NCBI GenBank assembly: GCA_963921935.1
Contig: OY998176.1
Span: forward strand, 168,822,445 to 168,886,444
DNA length: 64,000 nt
Origin: Galeruca laticollis
Taxonomy: Eukaryota > Arthropoda > Insecta > Coleoptera > Chrysomelidae
Reading direction: 5' to 3'
In this document: positions 1-10,379 of the stretch, piece by piece
Layout: every line of letters begins with the position of its first letter
Position numbering within the stretch: position 1 is the first letter of the stretch
Position numbers and translations under genes: made by a program
Notes under the pieces: model-generated
What the model saw: only the letters and a program-made list of their open reading frames with translations
Database searches by the model: none
Told to the model about the DNA's origin: nothing

Positions 1-341
1 TCTACATTTCTTCTATTATCAAACCCTGTTTATATAATTTCTATTTAACTATATTTCTAAATATTATTTGTTAATCATAAACCTTTTTATTAACGCATTG
101 TTTTTATATCCCTTCCTTACCATGTACAATTCCTTTTCATTTTCTAGATTTCGTTCCTATAATCCTGTCATATAATTCAATTTTATTTTCTTTTCCTAAA
201 CTTCGTCTTATTCTCTTCTCTAATTGTTTGTTTTTCTATCGGTTTCCTAAATTTGTTCAAATTTTCCACAATGTTCTGTTTAAACTCATTGTGCCATGTC
301 TCATTATCTTCGTCATATATTTTTGTTTCTGTACTTTCTTC

Positions 342-680
342 TCAGAAATGCATTACAATTTGCATCTCAAATTCTTCCGTATCATTGATGAAAGTAATTT
401 TTGTTATTTTCTTCTCCATAATATTTTCACTTCCTATCATTTTATTTTCAATTATATTAATATAAACTCTTGGATCAATTAATTTCATATTTTTGTCAAG
501 TTTTATTTTTATTTTGACATTTCCTGTATAAATTGTTCGTTCTTCAATTTGTCTTGTGGTTTCTTCTAACTCTTCCATAGTTTCTTGTAATATTTTGTTC
601 ATTTTCTTTAATTCCCAATTAAATTGTTTCCCCCTATCATAATTATTATTCCTTTTACCATATGTCACGATTTGTTTCAC
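342..680 (-). CDS. Second Lys/Glu-rich ORF of the same LTR element
   Basis: A 112-codon ORF downstream of the gag-like ORF in the same orientation. It has a predicted amphipathic helix rich in Glu and Lys (ELKKMNKILQETMEELEE near residues 24-41), then a segment that looks like a beta-rich fold (YTGNVKIKIKLDKNMKL). The frame stays coding-like beyond the annotated stop at 342 with further interruptions, so this is a decaying continuation of Gag or an accessory ORF. No enzyme motif is present and no function is claimed beyond membership in the element. Confidence 0.4.
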   Translation of the reverse strand: MKQIVTYGKRNNNYDRGKQFNWELKKMNKILQETMEELEETTRQIEERTIYTGNVKIKIKLDKNMKLIDPRVYINIIENKMIGSENIMEKKITKITFINDTEEFEMQIVMHF

Positions 681-938
681 TATATTAATATCTAATTTTT
701 TTATTTTTCAAAAAATATTTTTTTCATAAATTTGCATCACTTCTTCACTTCCTAGATTCTGTAAATTAATGTCTACGATTTCATGTTTGGTTTATCTCTG
801 TACTTTTATAGACTGTACTTATCCAATTATATTCTCATTATGTTTCTTTACTTCCACTTGAATTGCTATAGATAAATTTTCTTATAGGCATCTATCTAAT
901 TCTTGTACTTCATCTATCTGTTTTTCTCTAACTCCATT

Positions 939-1277
939 TTATTGGTCTATTGTGTCATCATTTATATTTATATTGTCATTCATAATAACATTCATCTTGT
1001 CCTGTCCATTTATTTTTTGTATCGTGCTATCTAACATATTATCCGTGTTTTCATTAATGTTCCCCCCTACTCTGTTAGAATCTTCTTCCACCATCATGTC
1101 CAATTTCCTACCTTCACTTCCATCCTTAAAAAGGTCACCCATCCTATCCATCTTTTCATTAAAACCATCATACATTTTGTCCATTTTTCGAAGTAATTGT
1201 CGCATCATTTCCAACATCTGATCATCTCTACTTTTTCTTGCTTTCTGTTGACCCTTCTTTCCGTCCGTCAATGTCAT
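939..1277 (-). CDS. Gag-like N-terminal ORF of LTR element
   Basis: A 112-codon ORF that starts about 90 bases downstream of the PBS-like site, as a gag start does. The N-terminal half is basic and then heptad-like (MLEMMRQLLRKMDKMYD and following), suggesting a coiled coil over residues ~18-55. The C-terminal half is rich in Asn, Asp and Met. No zinc knuckle or capsid homology is visible in this piece. It probably acted in particle assembly as the N-terminal Gag segment. It ends at a stop before the next ORF (342-680), so Gag is either multi-ORF or broken here. It could instead be an unrelated coiled-coil ORF; the adjacent PBS makes Gag the better reading. Confidence 0.5.
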   Translation of the reverse strand: MTLTDGKKGQQKARKSRDDQMLEMMRQLLRKMDKMYDGFNEKMDRMGDLFKDGSEGRKLDMMVEEDSNRVGGNINENTDNMLDSTIQKINGQDKMNVIMNDNININDDTIDQ

Positions 1278-1363
1278 TTTTCTCTCTATCGTAGATATTT
1301 AATTTTTTTATAATAGTATCAATAAATTTCAATATTTTTATGATTATGTGTTAATTTATAATC

Positions 1364-1382
1364 GCCCCACGTTGGGCGCCAA
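1364..1382 (-). other. Primer-binding site (PBS) of the LTR element
   Basis: The minus strand reads TTGGCGCCCAACGTGGGGC. It begins with TGG (complement of a tRNA CCA end) after an AT-rich LTR-like end, and lies just upstream of the gag-like ORF. This form is typical of insect gypsy-like elements. The tRNA used was not identified. Confidence 0.65.
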
Positions 1383-1424
1383 TTTATTAATATTTCTAAT
1401 ACCATATCGATTTTATTTTATAGT

Positions 1425-1445
1425 TGCCCCAAGTTGTGGTGACAA
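1425..1445 (-). other. Second, diverged PBS-like copy
   Basis: The minus strand reads TTGTCACCACAACTTGGGGCA, which aligns with the PBS at 1364-1382 and with its downstream bases (both followed by an ATAAA-containing AT-rich stretch). The two sites are 61-63 bases apart. This is either a local tandem duplication or a junction of two related elements. Confidence 0.4.
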
Positions 1446-2413
1446 ATTGTAATATATCTATACTATACCTTCAATGAATGGATATATGAATATAACAATA
1501 TGAAATATTATTTGTCAACGTTTTACAATCTCTGATTGTAGCGACACTATTGCACACACACCTTAAGCAAAGTATGTAACCTGTTTCAATTTTGACAGTA
1601 GTTGTCAAATAATGCCCGACTATGATAAATATTAATTTTTGGATTTAGAAAGATGAATTTATTCACAATCGACTTAATCACTCTTGACCCAGGAAGGGAT
1701 CAAATTTAAAAAAAATAATAATTCAAATTCTATAATTTCAACGTATTCTCCAAATTAAATAATACTCTATTATTCAGAATCTCGAGTAACTGCTTATTCA
1801 GTATAATAAAAGGCACTTCAATTATCTCATGACATTTACGATTTTACTGTCACTGAAAATTAACCAAATGTCACTGATTACATCGAAAATTCTATTGAAT
1901 GCAAAATGTTAAATTCGATGAAAAGAGATACTGAATGAATACCACAGTGAATTGGAATCTAAATTATATATAATACTATCAGATAACAAATTTCAAAAAA
2001 TTATTGTCTCCTAAAAATATCAGAAAAGAACAAAGATAGTATTTTCTACCAACCTTAAAATTAGAACAACCTATGCTAGAAATCAACCTAATTAAATATT
2101 TTTATCAAAAGTTCAAATCGTCGAATTTACACGTGACGTGTATCAATGTCAAATGACACAATCTATTAATTCTCGAGAAATAATCATATAAAAACTGGAG
2201 CGGACTCACCAACTAGGAACAGAAAAAACTCATACGTAGTCTAAACGTATTTAGAATTCTGCATACTTTCCAAATATATAATTTAGAAAACTGGAACCAC
2301 TTACACTATATACGATGAAATTCTTCTTCGAATTATGCAAGCACTGGCTTTATAATGTATGGCTTTATGATCTCATTGTATAATAGAATAATTTCTATCA
2401 TATTTAAAAAAAA

Positions 2414-2443
2414 TGAGACAACTCTAAATGTGATGTTGTCTCA
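2414..2443. repeat. Short perfect inverted repeat (9-bp arms)
   Basis: TGAGACAAC at 2414-2422 is the exact reverse complement of GTTGTCTCA at 2435-2443, separated by 12 bases. It could mark the end of an LTR or transposon; no partner was found. Confidence 0.5.
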
Positions 2444-2844
2444 TGGGGGTTTCAAATTCAACTAACTAATCTTTGTTCAAATAAATAAATCTCTTCTCCT
2501 GTGGTTACGAGATTTTCTTGTTTTAAAAAAAATACTAATTTATGTTTCCCAATAGCAAAGAGAAATTTGAATCCTTTTATTACAATTGTAATTCTGTTAG
2601 CAAAGACCTCTGTGTTTTGAAATTTCAAATATACTTTCCCAAATAGTAATATGATCTATCTATCATTAGATATATTCTGCATAAATGTCATCACAAATTA
2701 AAATGTCAAATTTGATATAGATATCCGAATCTTTCAAAATTATTAGTTCTACATATAATACAGTTTGTATCGAAAGTATTGCATACAAATATATATAATT
2801 TTCCTTATTTTAATGTTGCTTTTAAATTTCAAATAGAAGAACTG

Positions 2845-2849
<5 letters not shown>

Positions 2850-2911
<62 letters not shown>
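2850..2911. repeat. (TA)n microsatellite
   Basis: About 31 uninterrupted TA units. The Tyr/Ile-rich reading frame across it is an artefact of the repeat. Confidence 0.97.
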
Positions 2912-2913
<2 letters not shown>

Positions 2914-3290
2914 AACTAGTCCTCTAATATATAAAAATAATTCACATATGTGAATGAATATTAAAAGGTTTTTTATTAATACGTAGGGTGGACTACTAGA
3001 CACTACCTAGTTGAAAACTAAGATTTAAGATAAAGGAATGAATGAAATAAGTAAATATATTAAAAAATATTGAGAAAACCAATTATAAAAAGACTTTAGA
3101 TGGTAATGAATAAAAATCTTAACGATAACATTATAGATAAGACTAAAATTTTACCTTCAAAATGAATCCAAGGTCAGGTTCATGTTAATACATTTCAGAA
3201 TACTCTGAACACGGCCGTGTGAATGTCTGGATGAGTAGAATGAAGTTTTATTTGAAACCTGAAATAACAGAAATTAATATTCAACTTACT

Positions 3291-3350
3291 AATAGTTTAG
3301 TTATATTCACAGACGATGGTAAATAGTTTAGTTATATTCACAGACGATGG
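3291..3350. repeat. Two-copy 31-bp tandem duplication
   Basis: A 29-base sequence beginning AATAGTTTAGTTATATTCAC occurs at 3291-3319 and again, identically, at 3322-3350, separated by TA. The identity suggests a recent duplication. Confidence 0.9.
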
Positions 3351-3891
3351 AAGTAAAGGTTTAAAATTTAAAAACTTAAAAAAAAATAAGAAAGAACCTT
3401 TATGATGGATGACACACGGAACAGAGCCATGTTATATGTCAAAGAAATCTGATAAATCAATAAAAATTTAGGAACAGGAAGTAATGAAATATAGTGATTT
3501 CCTTGCCAACTTGAAATCTTTGGTTAATAATTGAATATAAGATAAAAAAGGCAAATTTGGAAACAAATAACAGTTTATATCAGATAACATTAGTAAAAAT
3601 TCCAAAATTGAAAACTGAACAATTACATATGTATAAATAATCATTTTAGGTTGTAAAAATTGTATAATTCATTGTAAATAAAAACACCATAAAAAGGGAA
3701 TTATAAAAAACTGCGATATTGTGATACATGTAAAAGACATTTTATATAATCCCTAAGACCATATAAACCTATGTAAATAAGTGTTATTTTCCGCCAGGAC
3801 AGTTTAATTAAAGAATCTTACATTTTCCATAAAATACATTCCAAATGACAATTATTGAATAAAAAACAATAAAAGCAGGCTTTGCTTTTGA

Positions 3892-4188
3892 GAAGTGAAA
3901 AAGTTGTTGATTTTTAAAATAAAAGACAGTGAAGCTTGGTTTTGGGAGAATGGTAGGCTGCAATATAGATCTTCTCTAACAAAATTGTAACAAAATAATA
4001 TAAAAGTACATTTTAAAGTAAAAAAAAATATGAAATAGGACAGGTTATATCACTTCTACTGTGGGGGAACGTGGAAAGTCCAGAAGGAAGAATTTTTCAA
4101 TGAAAAACCTCCAAGAACAAAGAGACGCTTAGCTGCATTACCTGGGACCGAAGATTGGGAACTAAGGTCTGTGAATTTTAAATTTTAA
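3892..4188 (+). pseudogene. Degenerate coding frame of unknown family
   Basis: One frame reads with protein-like composition across two in-frame stops (3988 and 4036). It contains DSEAWFWENGRLQYRSSL early and YCGGTWKVQKEEFF, then PPRTKRRLAALPGTEDWELR near the end. High Trp, Arg and Glu use contrasts with the AT-rich, Asn/Ile/Tyr-rich frames of chance ORFs nearby. A splice-donor-like AAG|GTCTGT sits at 4166/4167, so the last part could be a host exon (4039-4166). No start codon or family was recognised. It may be a host pseudogene, a host exon, or an unrecognised transposon protein. Confidence 0.4.
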
Positions 4189-4470
4189 TTTGGAATTCCA
4201 AATAAAAGTAGTGAACAATGAAATATTATTTGAACGTTTAAATTGAAAATTTTATCAAAAAGGCCAATAAACATTACAATATCTGATAAGATACATGGAT
4301 ATTTATGCAATTTTAGTTATAGTTTTCAACAGTACTTACGTGTTAAAATTTATTTCATATCATCACTGTTCATGCTGTATATAAATCACCATCTAATTGC
4401 CATTTTTTCTTTCCGTTTCCATCTATAACTATTTCTACCTCTCACTATTCATGGTTCACTTCACCCATAT

Positions 4471-4473
<3 letters not shown>

Positions 4474-4519
<46 letters not shown>
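4474..4519. repeat. (TA)n microsatellite
   Basis: About 23 TA units, following shorter AT-alternating sequence. Confidence 0.95.
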
Positions 4520-4522
<3 letters not shown>

Positions 4523-5219
4523 TAATTGTATTGTTCAATTTTGAATTATGTATTGATGATTTTTAATGAAGTGATAAACGTTAAAATTATCACAAACTAC
4601 ACAACTAACATTGACTGTGTATTACATATATAATGAACATCCACTTCTCCTATGCGCCGACTCAATAGTTTAGAATTCTTAGTGCGCATGACTGGAGATA
4701 ATGCAGGAGCGGTGTTTGAATTTTTTTTAATGTAAAAAGCATTTGAATTTTGGTCTCAACAATTCATTAAATAATTTATCTGAAGTGTTGGTATTTTTTT
4801 TATTTTTTTTAACATTCATAATACATGTATAAAAATATACTTAATTATTTCATTCTCTGCAATAACATTTGAATATATAAAAAACAGAGGTGAATATCTT
4901 GATCGAGGAATGAAATGTTTGAGGTAATCATAATAATTCAAGTGTTAATCACAGTTTGTCTATTCGTCCAGAACTCAAAGGGAGGAGTCTCCATGCCACC
5001 GACTAAAACATAAATTTAAATTAAAGCAAAGGTAATAAAACTTCTTTAGGAGCTAGCTGAAGGTGAGTCAAATATACAAACAAAATCAAGACTACGACTA
5101 TATTGTATATCAAAACTCTCAAATCAATATTATAAATAAAAAATTATCAATTATAATATATATATATGACTTTTTAAAAAATTGTAAATTTGTTTTATAT
5201 TGTTGTTACCATATCTCAG

Positions 5220-5264
5220 GAATGGATCCGGCACTTGACGCTTGCCAACAACAGAAAGCTATAG
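5220..5264 (+). other. Candidate 45-bp microexon
   Basis: Bounded on the left by a pyrimidine-containing acceptor-like tract ending CTCAG (5215-5219) and on the right by a consensus donor GTAAGA (5265-5270). Its frame is open (MDPALDACQQQKAI) and its length is a multiple of three. No partner exon was found and phases do not match the candidate exon at 4039-4166, so chance is likely enough to keep confidence low. Confidence 0.2.
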
Positions 5265-5532
5265 GTAAGATATCGAAGAAAATACAAGACGAACATAGAC
5301 GAACGATTTAATTAAATGTGAATAAAAAAATAACGGATTCTTTGTCAATAAACGAATTAAACTATACATATTTATAAATTCAATGAAATACTAGCAAAAA
5401 ACCTTCGCATAAAATGATGAATACTAGTTATAAATTTGTTTGCATCAAACACAGCAAGTAAATTGCGCTCAAATTATCAATTTTGTGCGTTGAATGTACA
5501 TTCGTAGCGCTTTCAACCCCAACTTTTGCTAT

Positions 5533-5997
5533 TATAAATATAATCCTCGCGTGGTGTGTGTATTCTGTGGTGGGTATAATTTAGTTTGCGAAGATAAAGA
5601 AGAACGTGGCGTGTTTAAGATTTATTATTATGATTTATTGTATGAATTTGGTAAGTACTTATTTTAATAAGAAATTAGTGTTTCGTGTCCGATATATTAG
5701 TGGAGATTGAAATGATTAAAACTAATATTTAACTGAGAAATTGATATCAACAATACCATAACCTAACATGTGAATATATCTGTGAATGTTTTTTTTATAG
5801 GAGAAGGTTTATATACACACGAGAAATAGTGTTCATAGTTGGTTCTTCTTGACTCTGGATATGATGCATGTGAAGGAAATGATCGACTACGATCGAATAA
5901 ACCGGAACTCAGGATGTGAAAAATGAATTATTTCACCAGTTGAATACCACAATTAGTAGCAAGATGTATGAATAGTCGTCGAAACTATACTAATAAG
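5533..5997 (+). promoter_or_regulatory. Candidate TATA promoter with spliced leader
   Basis: TATAAATA at 5533-5540 is followed about 30 bases later by GTGTGTGTATTCTG, a plausible start region. A strong donor GTAAGT lies at 5651 and a polypyrimidine acceptor TTTTTTTATAG ends at 5800. A second donor-like AAG|GTAATT is at 5997/5998. The two candidate exons encode only short ORFs, so this could be a non-coding transcript, a 5' UTR, or a piece of an unrecognised LTR. It rests on signals only. Confidence 0.25.
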
Positions 5998-6524
5998 GTA
6001 ATTGTTCAATCTTACCAAGTCTAGACGATAGTACCATTATTTTCACTTATTTGTTTAAATACGAATTATGTTTTCAGTTAGTTTAATTTTAAAACTTTGG
6101 TGAATACTTTGGTCAACGTATCAATGTGATTTTGTTAAACTATCTTAACTTTGAACAATTTTGGAGAAGAAAAAATTTCACGCGTCCTCCATTTATAAAT
6201 TCACGAGGCTTCTCTCCAAGCTTAGAATCAACAACTTGCAACTGTTTTCCTTTTGATTCTCATTGTTCGTTTGTTGCTAAGTAAATAATTGTTTTTATTA
6301 AATCAAAACATCCATTTCTGTGTTATTGTAGATAAATTCAATGTGTTTATTTACACTTCTGTATTCACTCCGAATCACTCTACTCGAACTATTGAAAGAA
6401 CGTTGGTTTCCGCGTTGATATTTTGGTTTGACATTCCATATAAAATAATTGGGAAGTTTCTGAAAGAGTTTACAAAATATAAAAATATAATAGTTGAATT
6501 TTGTTTCAAAATTCACGTGATTCT
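5998..6524. other. No recognisable gene
   Basis: AT-rich sequence between the candidate spliced leader and the left direct repeat of the gypsy-like element. The ORFs here (about 6289-6570 and 6298-6516 on opposite strands) are low-complexity and show no motif. Confidence 0.4.
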
Positions 6525-6803
6525 ATATACAGGGATTATTATAATTATATACAAAATATGTTTGACGTAATTTACTTGTCATTGTTATTTTTATATACCT
6601 TCAAATATACTTTAACAAAATAATAACTAAACTAAATAGTTATCTCTTAAATCATTTTATTAATTGTATAATATTCGTAAATATTTCTTAACGTGTTTAA
6701 GCTATGTCTTTATATCTCCTTTTATTGAATATTTACTAAGATTCACATTATTCGAATGATGCTAATTGGTTTAAATTAACCTGGTAGATATGCTTCACTT
6801 TAA
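6525..6803. repeat. Left ~280-bp direct repeat flanking the gypsy-like element
   Basis: Begins ATATACAGGGATTATTATAA and ends at CACTTTAA. It matches 11821-12104 over its whole length with scattered substitutions and small indels. In LTR terms this would be the 3' LTR of the minus-strand element. Confidence 0.8.
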
Positions 6804-7104
6804 CATTCCCTAAAGTTCTATGGAATTATTCTTGACTTGACAAGAATATTCTATAGAAGTTTACCTTGATCTTCTTCTCACAATTTCATAATCATATGTT
6901 ACTCATTGAATTAATTCCCTAGTTTAATCCTATCTTATTTTCATGAAGAAGTATTTAAATCGTCATAATTAACTTATACTTAGTTTATCAATAAGTTTCT
7001 AATTCTACTATTTCCAATTCATAGTTAAGATTGATTAGATTAAATTAATTTATACTTAATTACTTAAATAATATTTCTAATTCTATTGTTTCTTGAATTT
7101 TTAG

Positions 7105-8399
7105 TTACGACTGGTTGGTGTTAAATTGATGCAGCTGGTTTATGTTAAAAATTCCACGTTCTCGATGAGTGTCAGGATGTATTAACTTATAACTATTTAT
7201 TCCATGACTGGTTTCTACCAAGTAAGGTAATTGTAATTTAGAACAACTTCCTTTCTTATGGTTAGGTACTCTTAATGCTTTTATTATTACCAAATCACCT
7301 TTTTTAAATGTTTTCCCATTTTTAAGTCTAGCTAGTTTCCGTTTAATGTATTTGTCAGCTTGTTTTGCTTGTCTTTCTCTGGCTACTTCAATCAGTTTGC
7401 TGTAGTTAATTTCACTGGACCATGGTCTATCTGGTTCTGTTACTGTGAATAAAGTAATGGGTGCTATTTCCGTGACGATATTTGGTATATTATTTATAAA
7501 ATCTGTGGTCTCCTTTAGATGTTCTTCCCACATACGGTTTTCGTAGTATGTAAGTATTCCTAAGATGCTTGATCACTTCCTTAATTCCTTGTTCTGCAGG
7601 ATTACTACTAGGATGTCTGATACTTGTGAAGACTAGTTGGATTCCCAGATCTTTCAACCATTTTACTATATTTTTGTTCCATTGTCCATTATGCATTTCT
7701 TTGGTTTCCCATATTTCTCGAAATAATTTCCTAGCGATTATTCAATAGAGTTTTCATTTGTTTTATTACATGGATGTGTGCTAATAAATTTAGAAAAAAT
7801 CTCTACGATTACTAAAATGTGTTTGTTACCATTATAACTTGGTATAAGGTTTGATATGAAATCTATTGCTATTATACCTAATGGATTTTCCGCTATGATG
7901 GATTTCGGTACGTTTTCATAGTGTATGTTCTTCTCCTTAGATAGTTGACATAGTTCACACTGTTTAATGATATCTTTTATGATAGTGATATCATTTTTTG
8001 ATATATAATTCTCCCGAAATATCATGTGAGTTTTCCTAATTCCTAAATGATTAAAATCTAGATGTATTCTTTGTACAATCAATTTTGTTAAATTTTCGGA
8101 AATTACATATAATTCCTTGTGATTTATCAATTTATACAGTACTCCATCCTTTTCAAAACATCTTCTTTTGTTTTTCTCATCTAATGATAGTTGTTCCTGC
8201 TTTATTTGTTCTAGCGAAAACATGTCACTACTTCGTTTCATGATATTAATTCCCACTCTAGCTTCGTTCGTATCTCTTCTTTTCTCTCCGTCCATTCTAC
8301 TGATCGAGTCTGGTACTACGTTTTGAATTCCTGGAATATGTTTTATCACGAAGTCATATTCCTGTAGGAGTAATGCCCATCGATGGATTCTGGCATTGT
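7105..8399 (-). pseudogene. Integrase domain of the gypsy-like element (broken)
   Basis: The integrase inserts element cDNA into host DNA. The HHCC zinc-binding region is visible: two His in IHLDFNHLGIRKTH, then CELCQLSK. It is followed by the catalytic core with the first Asp in GIIAIDFISNL. The second catalytic region reads MHNGQW where the family has an Asp before the NGQ-like motif, so that Asp is replaced by His. The Glu region is kept in RHPSSNPAEQ. The C-terminal part (KGDLVIIKALR) resembles the usual post-core beta-rich region. Frame breaks fall near 7700 and 7510, so the protein is inactive both by frame and by catalytic loss. Confidence 0.85.
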
Positions 8400-9933
8400 T
8401 CATCTTGTCGGTTAGTATCGTTAGCAAAGCCTGATTATCAGTCTCAATTATGCATTTTCCTCCCAGTAGAAAGTATCTGAGTTAGTTCACACAGAATATG
8501 ATGCTAGCAAGTTCTAATTCACTTACTCCATAATTTTTCTCTGCTCTTTTTGTGATTCTAGAAACGAATTATATGGGTACATACATGCCATCATATTCTT
8601 GCATTAAAACTCCAGCTTGTCTGTTTTTAGATGCATCCGTCTTTGAAATGAAAGTTTTCGCATAGTTCGGATGATATAGTTTGATGTTTCTGATGAACTG
8701 ATCATTGATTTCATTGAAAGCATCTTCCTGTTCACTGGTCCAATTTCATTTCACTCCCTTTCTCAGTAGCTCCATTAAAGGTAATTCTAAATCGGTCAAA
8801 TTTCCCAGTATCCTTTTGAAATAGTTTAGCATGCCAAGGGAACCTCGAAGAGTTTTCAAATTTTTCGGTCTTATGTATTATCTAATGGTTCTTACTCCCT
8901 CTGGATCCATCTCGATTCCTGTCTCTGTGATCTTATAACACAAATATATCACATCTCTCTTCAAAAATTGGCATTCCTGTATGTTCAGTTTTAGTCCATT
9001 TTCGTCAAGTTCTGTTAGAATTGTTCTGAGATGTTCTAAATGTTCTTCCATACTATTTGAAAAAATAAGTATATCATCCACATAGTGTATTGTAAATTGG
9101 TCGTATTTGTTAAAAATTTTATTTAGCGCTTTTAACAGTGCTGATGTAGCGCTTTGTATACCAAATGGTGTTACTCGGAATTGATATACTTCCCCATTAA
9201 TCTTAAATCCTACATACTTTCTGCTTTCCGGATGTAGTGGTATCAGCCAGAAGCTGTGCTTTAAATCTAGCCTAGAAAAAACTTCAACTTTACTTATCTT
9301 TCCTAGTATCGATTCGATAGTTAAAGGCGATTCATACTCGGGCGTTGTACATTTATTTGAATTTCTTGCATCAAGGCATATCCTTATATCTCCGTCCTTC
9401 TTCTTTACTATTACAACTGAATTGATATACGAGGTGGTACTATGTTCTATTATGCTGTCTTCTAATAATTTATTTACAGTTTTCTTCACATCTTCTTGAT
9501 GTTTGTAGGGTATCGGATAACTCCTCTGTTGGAATTGTTGATCTTTCTTCATTTCAATTTTATCTACATAATTCCTTGCAATTCGGTATTCTTCATTAAT
9601 TAAGCTCCTATGTCCTCTCAATATCTCCATTACTTCATTTTTCCATTCTATCTTCCCATCTATATCCAAATTCCATTCCGGCATATCATTATTATTTAAA
9701 TTTATTTCTCCATTGCCATCCAACATCATATCTCCATTCATTTCTCCTTCCTGCCTATAATCATATCTCTCCTCCATATCATCTCCAATTTTCTTACTAA
9801 AATTAATACATTTATCTTCTTCTTCTACTAATTCTTCATTCTTCCTCGAATTATCATTTTTTTCTTCATAATTAAAATCAACTTTTTCTTTATTATGTAC
9901 TTCTTTCATAATTAATAATTGCTTTGTTTTCAT
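8400..9933 (-). pseudogene. Reverse transcriptase and RNase H of the gypsy-like element (broken)
   Basis: The RT open stretch (351 codons, 8878-9933) carries the usual gypsy series: a KKKDGDIRICLDARN block, FSRLDLKHSFW with a catalytic Asp, the VTPFGIQSATSALLKALN block and the YVDD catalytic box in IHYVDDILIFS. RT copies the element RNA into DNA. The following RNase H retains its acidic residues (TDASKNRQAG, SELELAS, IETDNQAL) but is interrupted by two stops between about 8480 and 8580. The N-terminal ~120 residues are unusually acidic and Asn-rich linker. The RT core is the best preserved piece of the element. Confidence 0.9.
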
Positions 9934-9949
9934 ATAAAATATCCGATCC

Positions 9950-10372
9950 TAATAATAGTTCGCATTCAATATCTTCCACTACCAATAGTTGTACCATAGT
10001 TTCGCATTCCTCAAATTTTATTGCTACGGTTATCGTAGTTCTTGAAATAGTTAGTTTCTTTTGATTTATTCCGATTAAACTTAATTTCGGTACCTTGATG
10101 TAATTTTCTTTCGATGTTGTCAATTTATTTACAAATTTATTATTTATTAAACATATTTCTCACCCGGTATCGATTAATATTTTTATGCTAATGCCTTCTA
10201 TCGTTCCGTATATATAAATTAATGTTTCATTATTTTGTTCTAGCTGGTCCTGTACCTTGAGAAATTCGCGTGGGTGAACATAGCTGCACCAACTTAACTT
10301 ACCATATTCACCCTCTAGTGAAAAACTGTTGTTCCGCACCAGAAGTTGACACGGGAACCACAACATTATCAC
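9950..10372 (-). pseudogene. Aspartic protease of the gypsy-like element (broken)
   Basis: Retroviral-type aspartic protease, which matures Gag-Pol. The active-site triplet is present at the end of the 10160-10372 ORF in IKILIDTG, and is followed directly by a stop in the position where a Cys or Ala codon is usual. The frame then continues as EICLINNKF and onward through VEDIECELLLGSDIL (9893-10123), which matches the second conserved protease block (the hydrophobic-hydrophobic-G-x-D/N region). One nonsense change at about 10159 is the main visible lesion here. Confidence 0.75.
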
Positions 10373-10379
10373 TATTGTA

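Larger units (their letters stand above)
1..1382 (-). mobile_element. 5' part of an LTR retrotransposon (gypsy-like), cut by window edge
   Basis: Reading leftward on the minus strand there is a primer-binding-site-like sequence (1364-1382), a short leader, and two Lys/Glu/Asn-rich ORFs (939-1277, 342-680) of the kind found at the front of insect Ty3/gypsy-type elements. The pol part would lie left of base 1, outside the window. The matching 5' LTR would lie to the right of the PBS, but its outer end cannot be placed because the 3' LTR is not in the window. The assignment rests on the PBS-plus-gag layout rather than on a conserved enzyme domain. Confidence 0.6.
1446..3891. other. AT-rich region without a recognisable gene
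   Basis: The first part probably includes the LTR belonging to the element at 1-1382, but no second copy exists here to define it. No convincing ORF was found. Individual structures (a 9-bp hairpin, a TA microsatellite and a 31-bp tandem duplication) are listed separately. Confidence 0.4.

Noticed and set aside
2749..3003. 84-codon minus-strand ORF.
   Set aside because: Mostly an Ile/Tyr repeat from the (TA)n microsatellite; same for 34734-35018 and 55715-55984.
5440..5660. The TATA/donor region as the LTR of an undetected retrotransposon.
   Set aside because: No second copy, no PBS and no coding region nearby; kept only as a weak promoter candidate.
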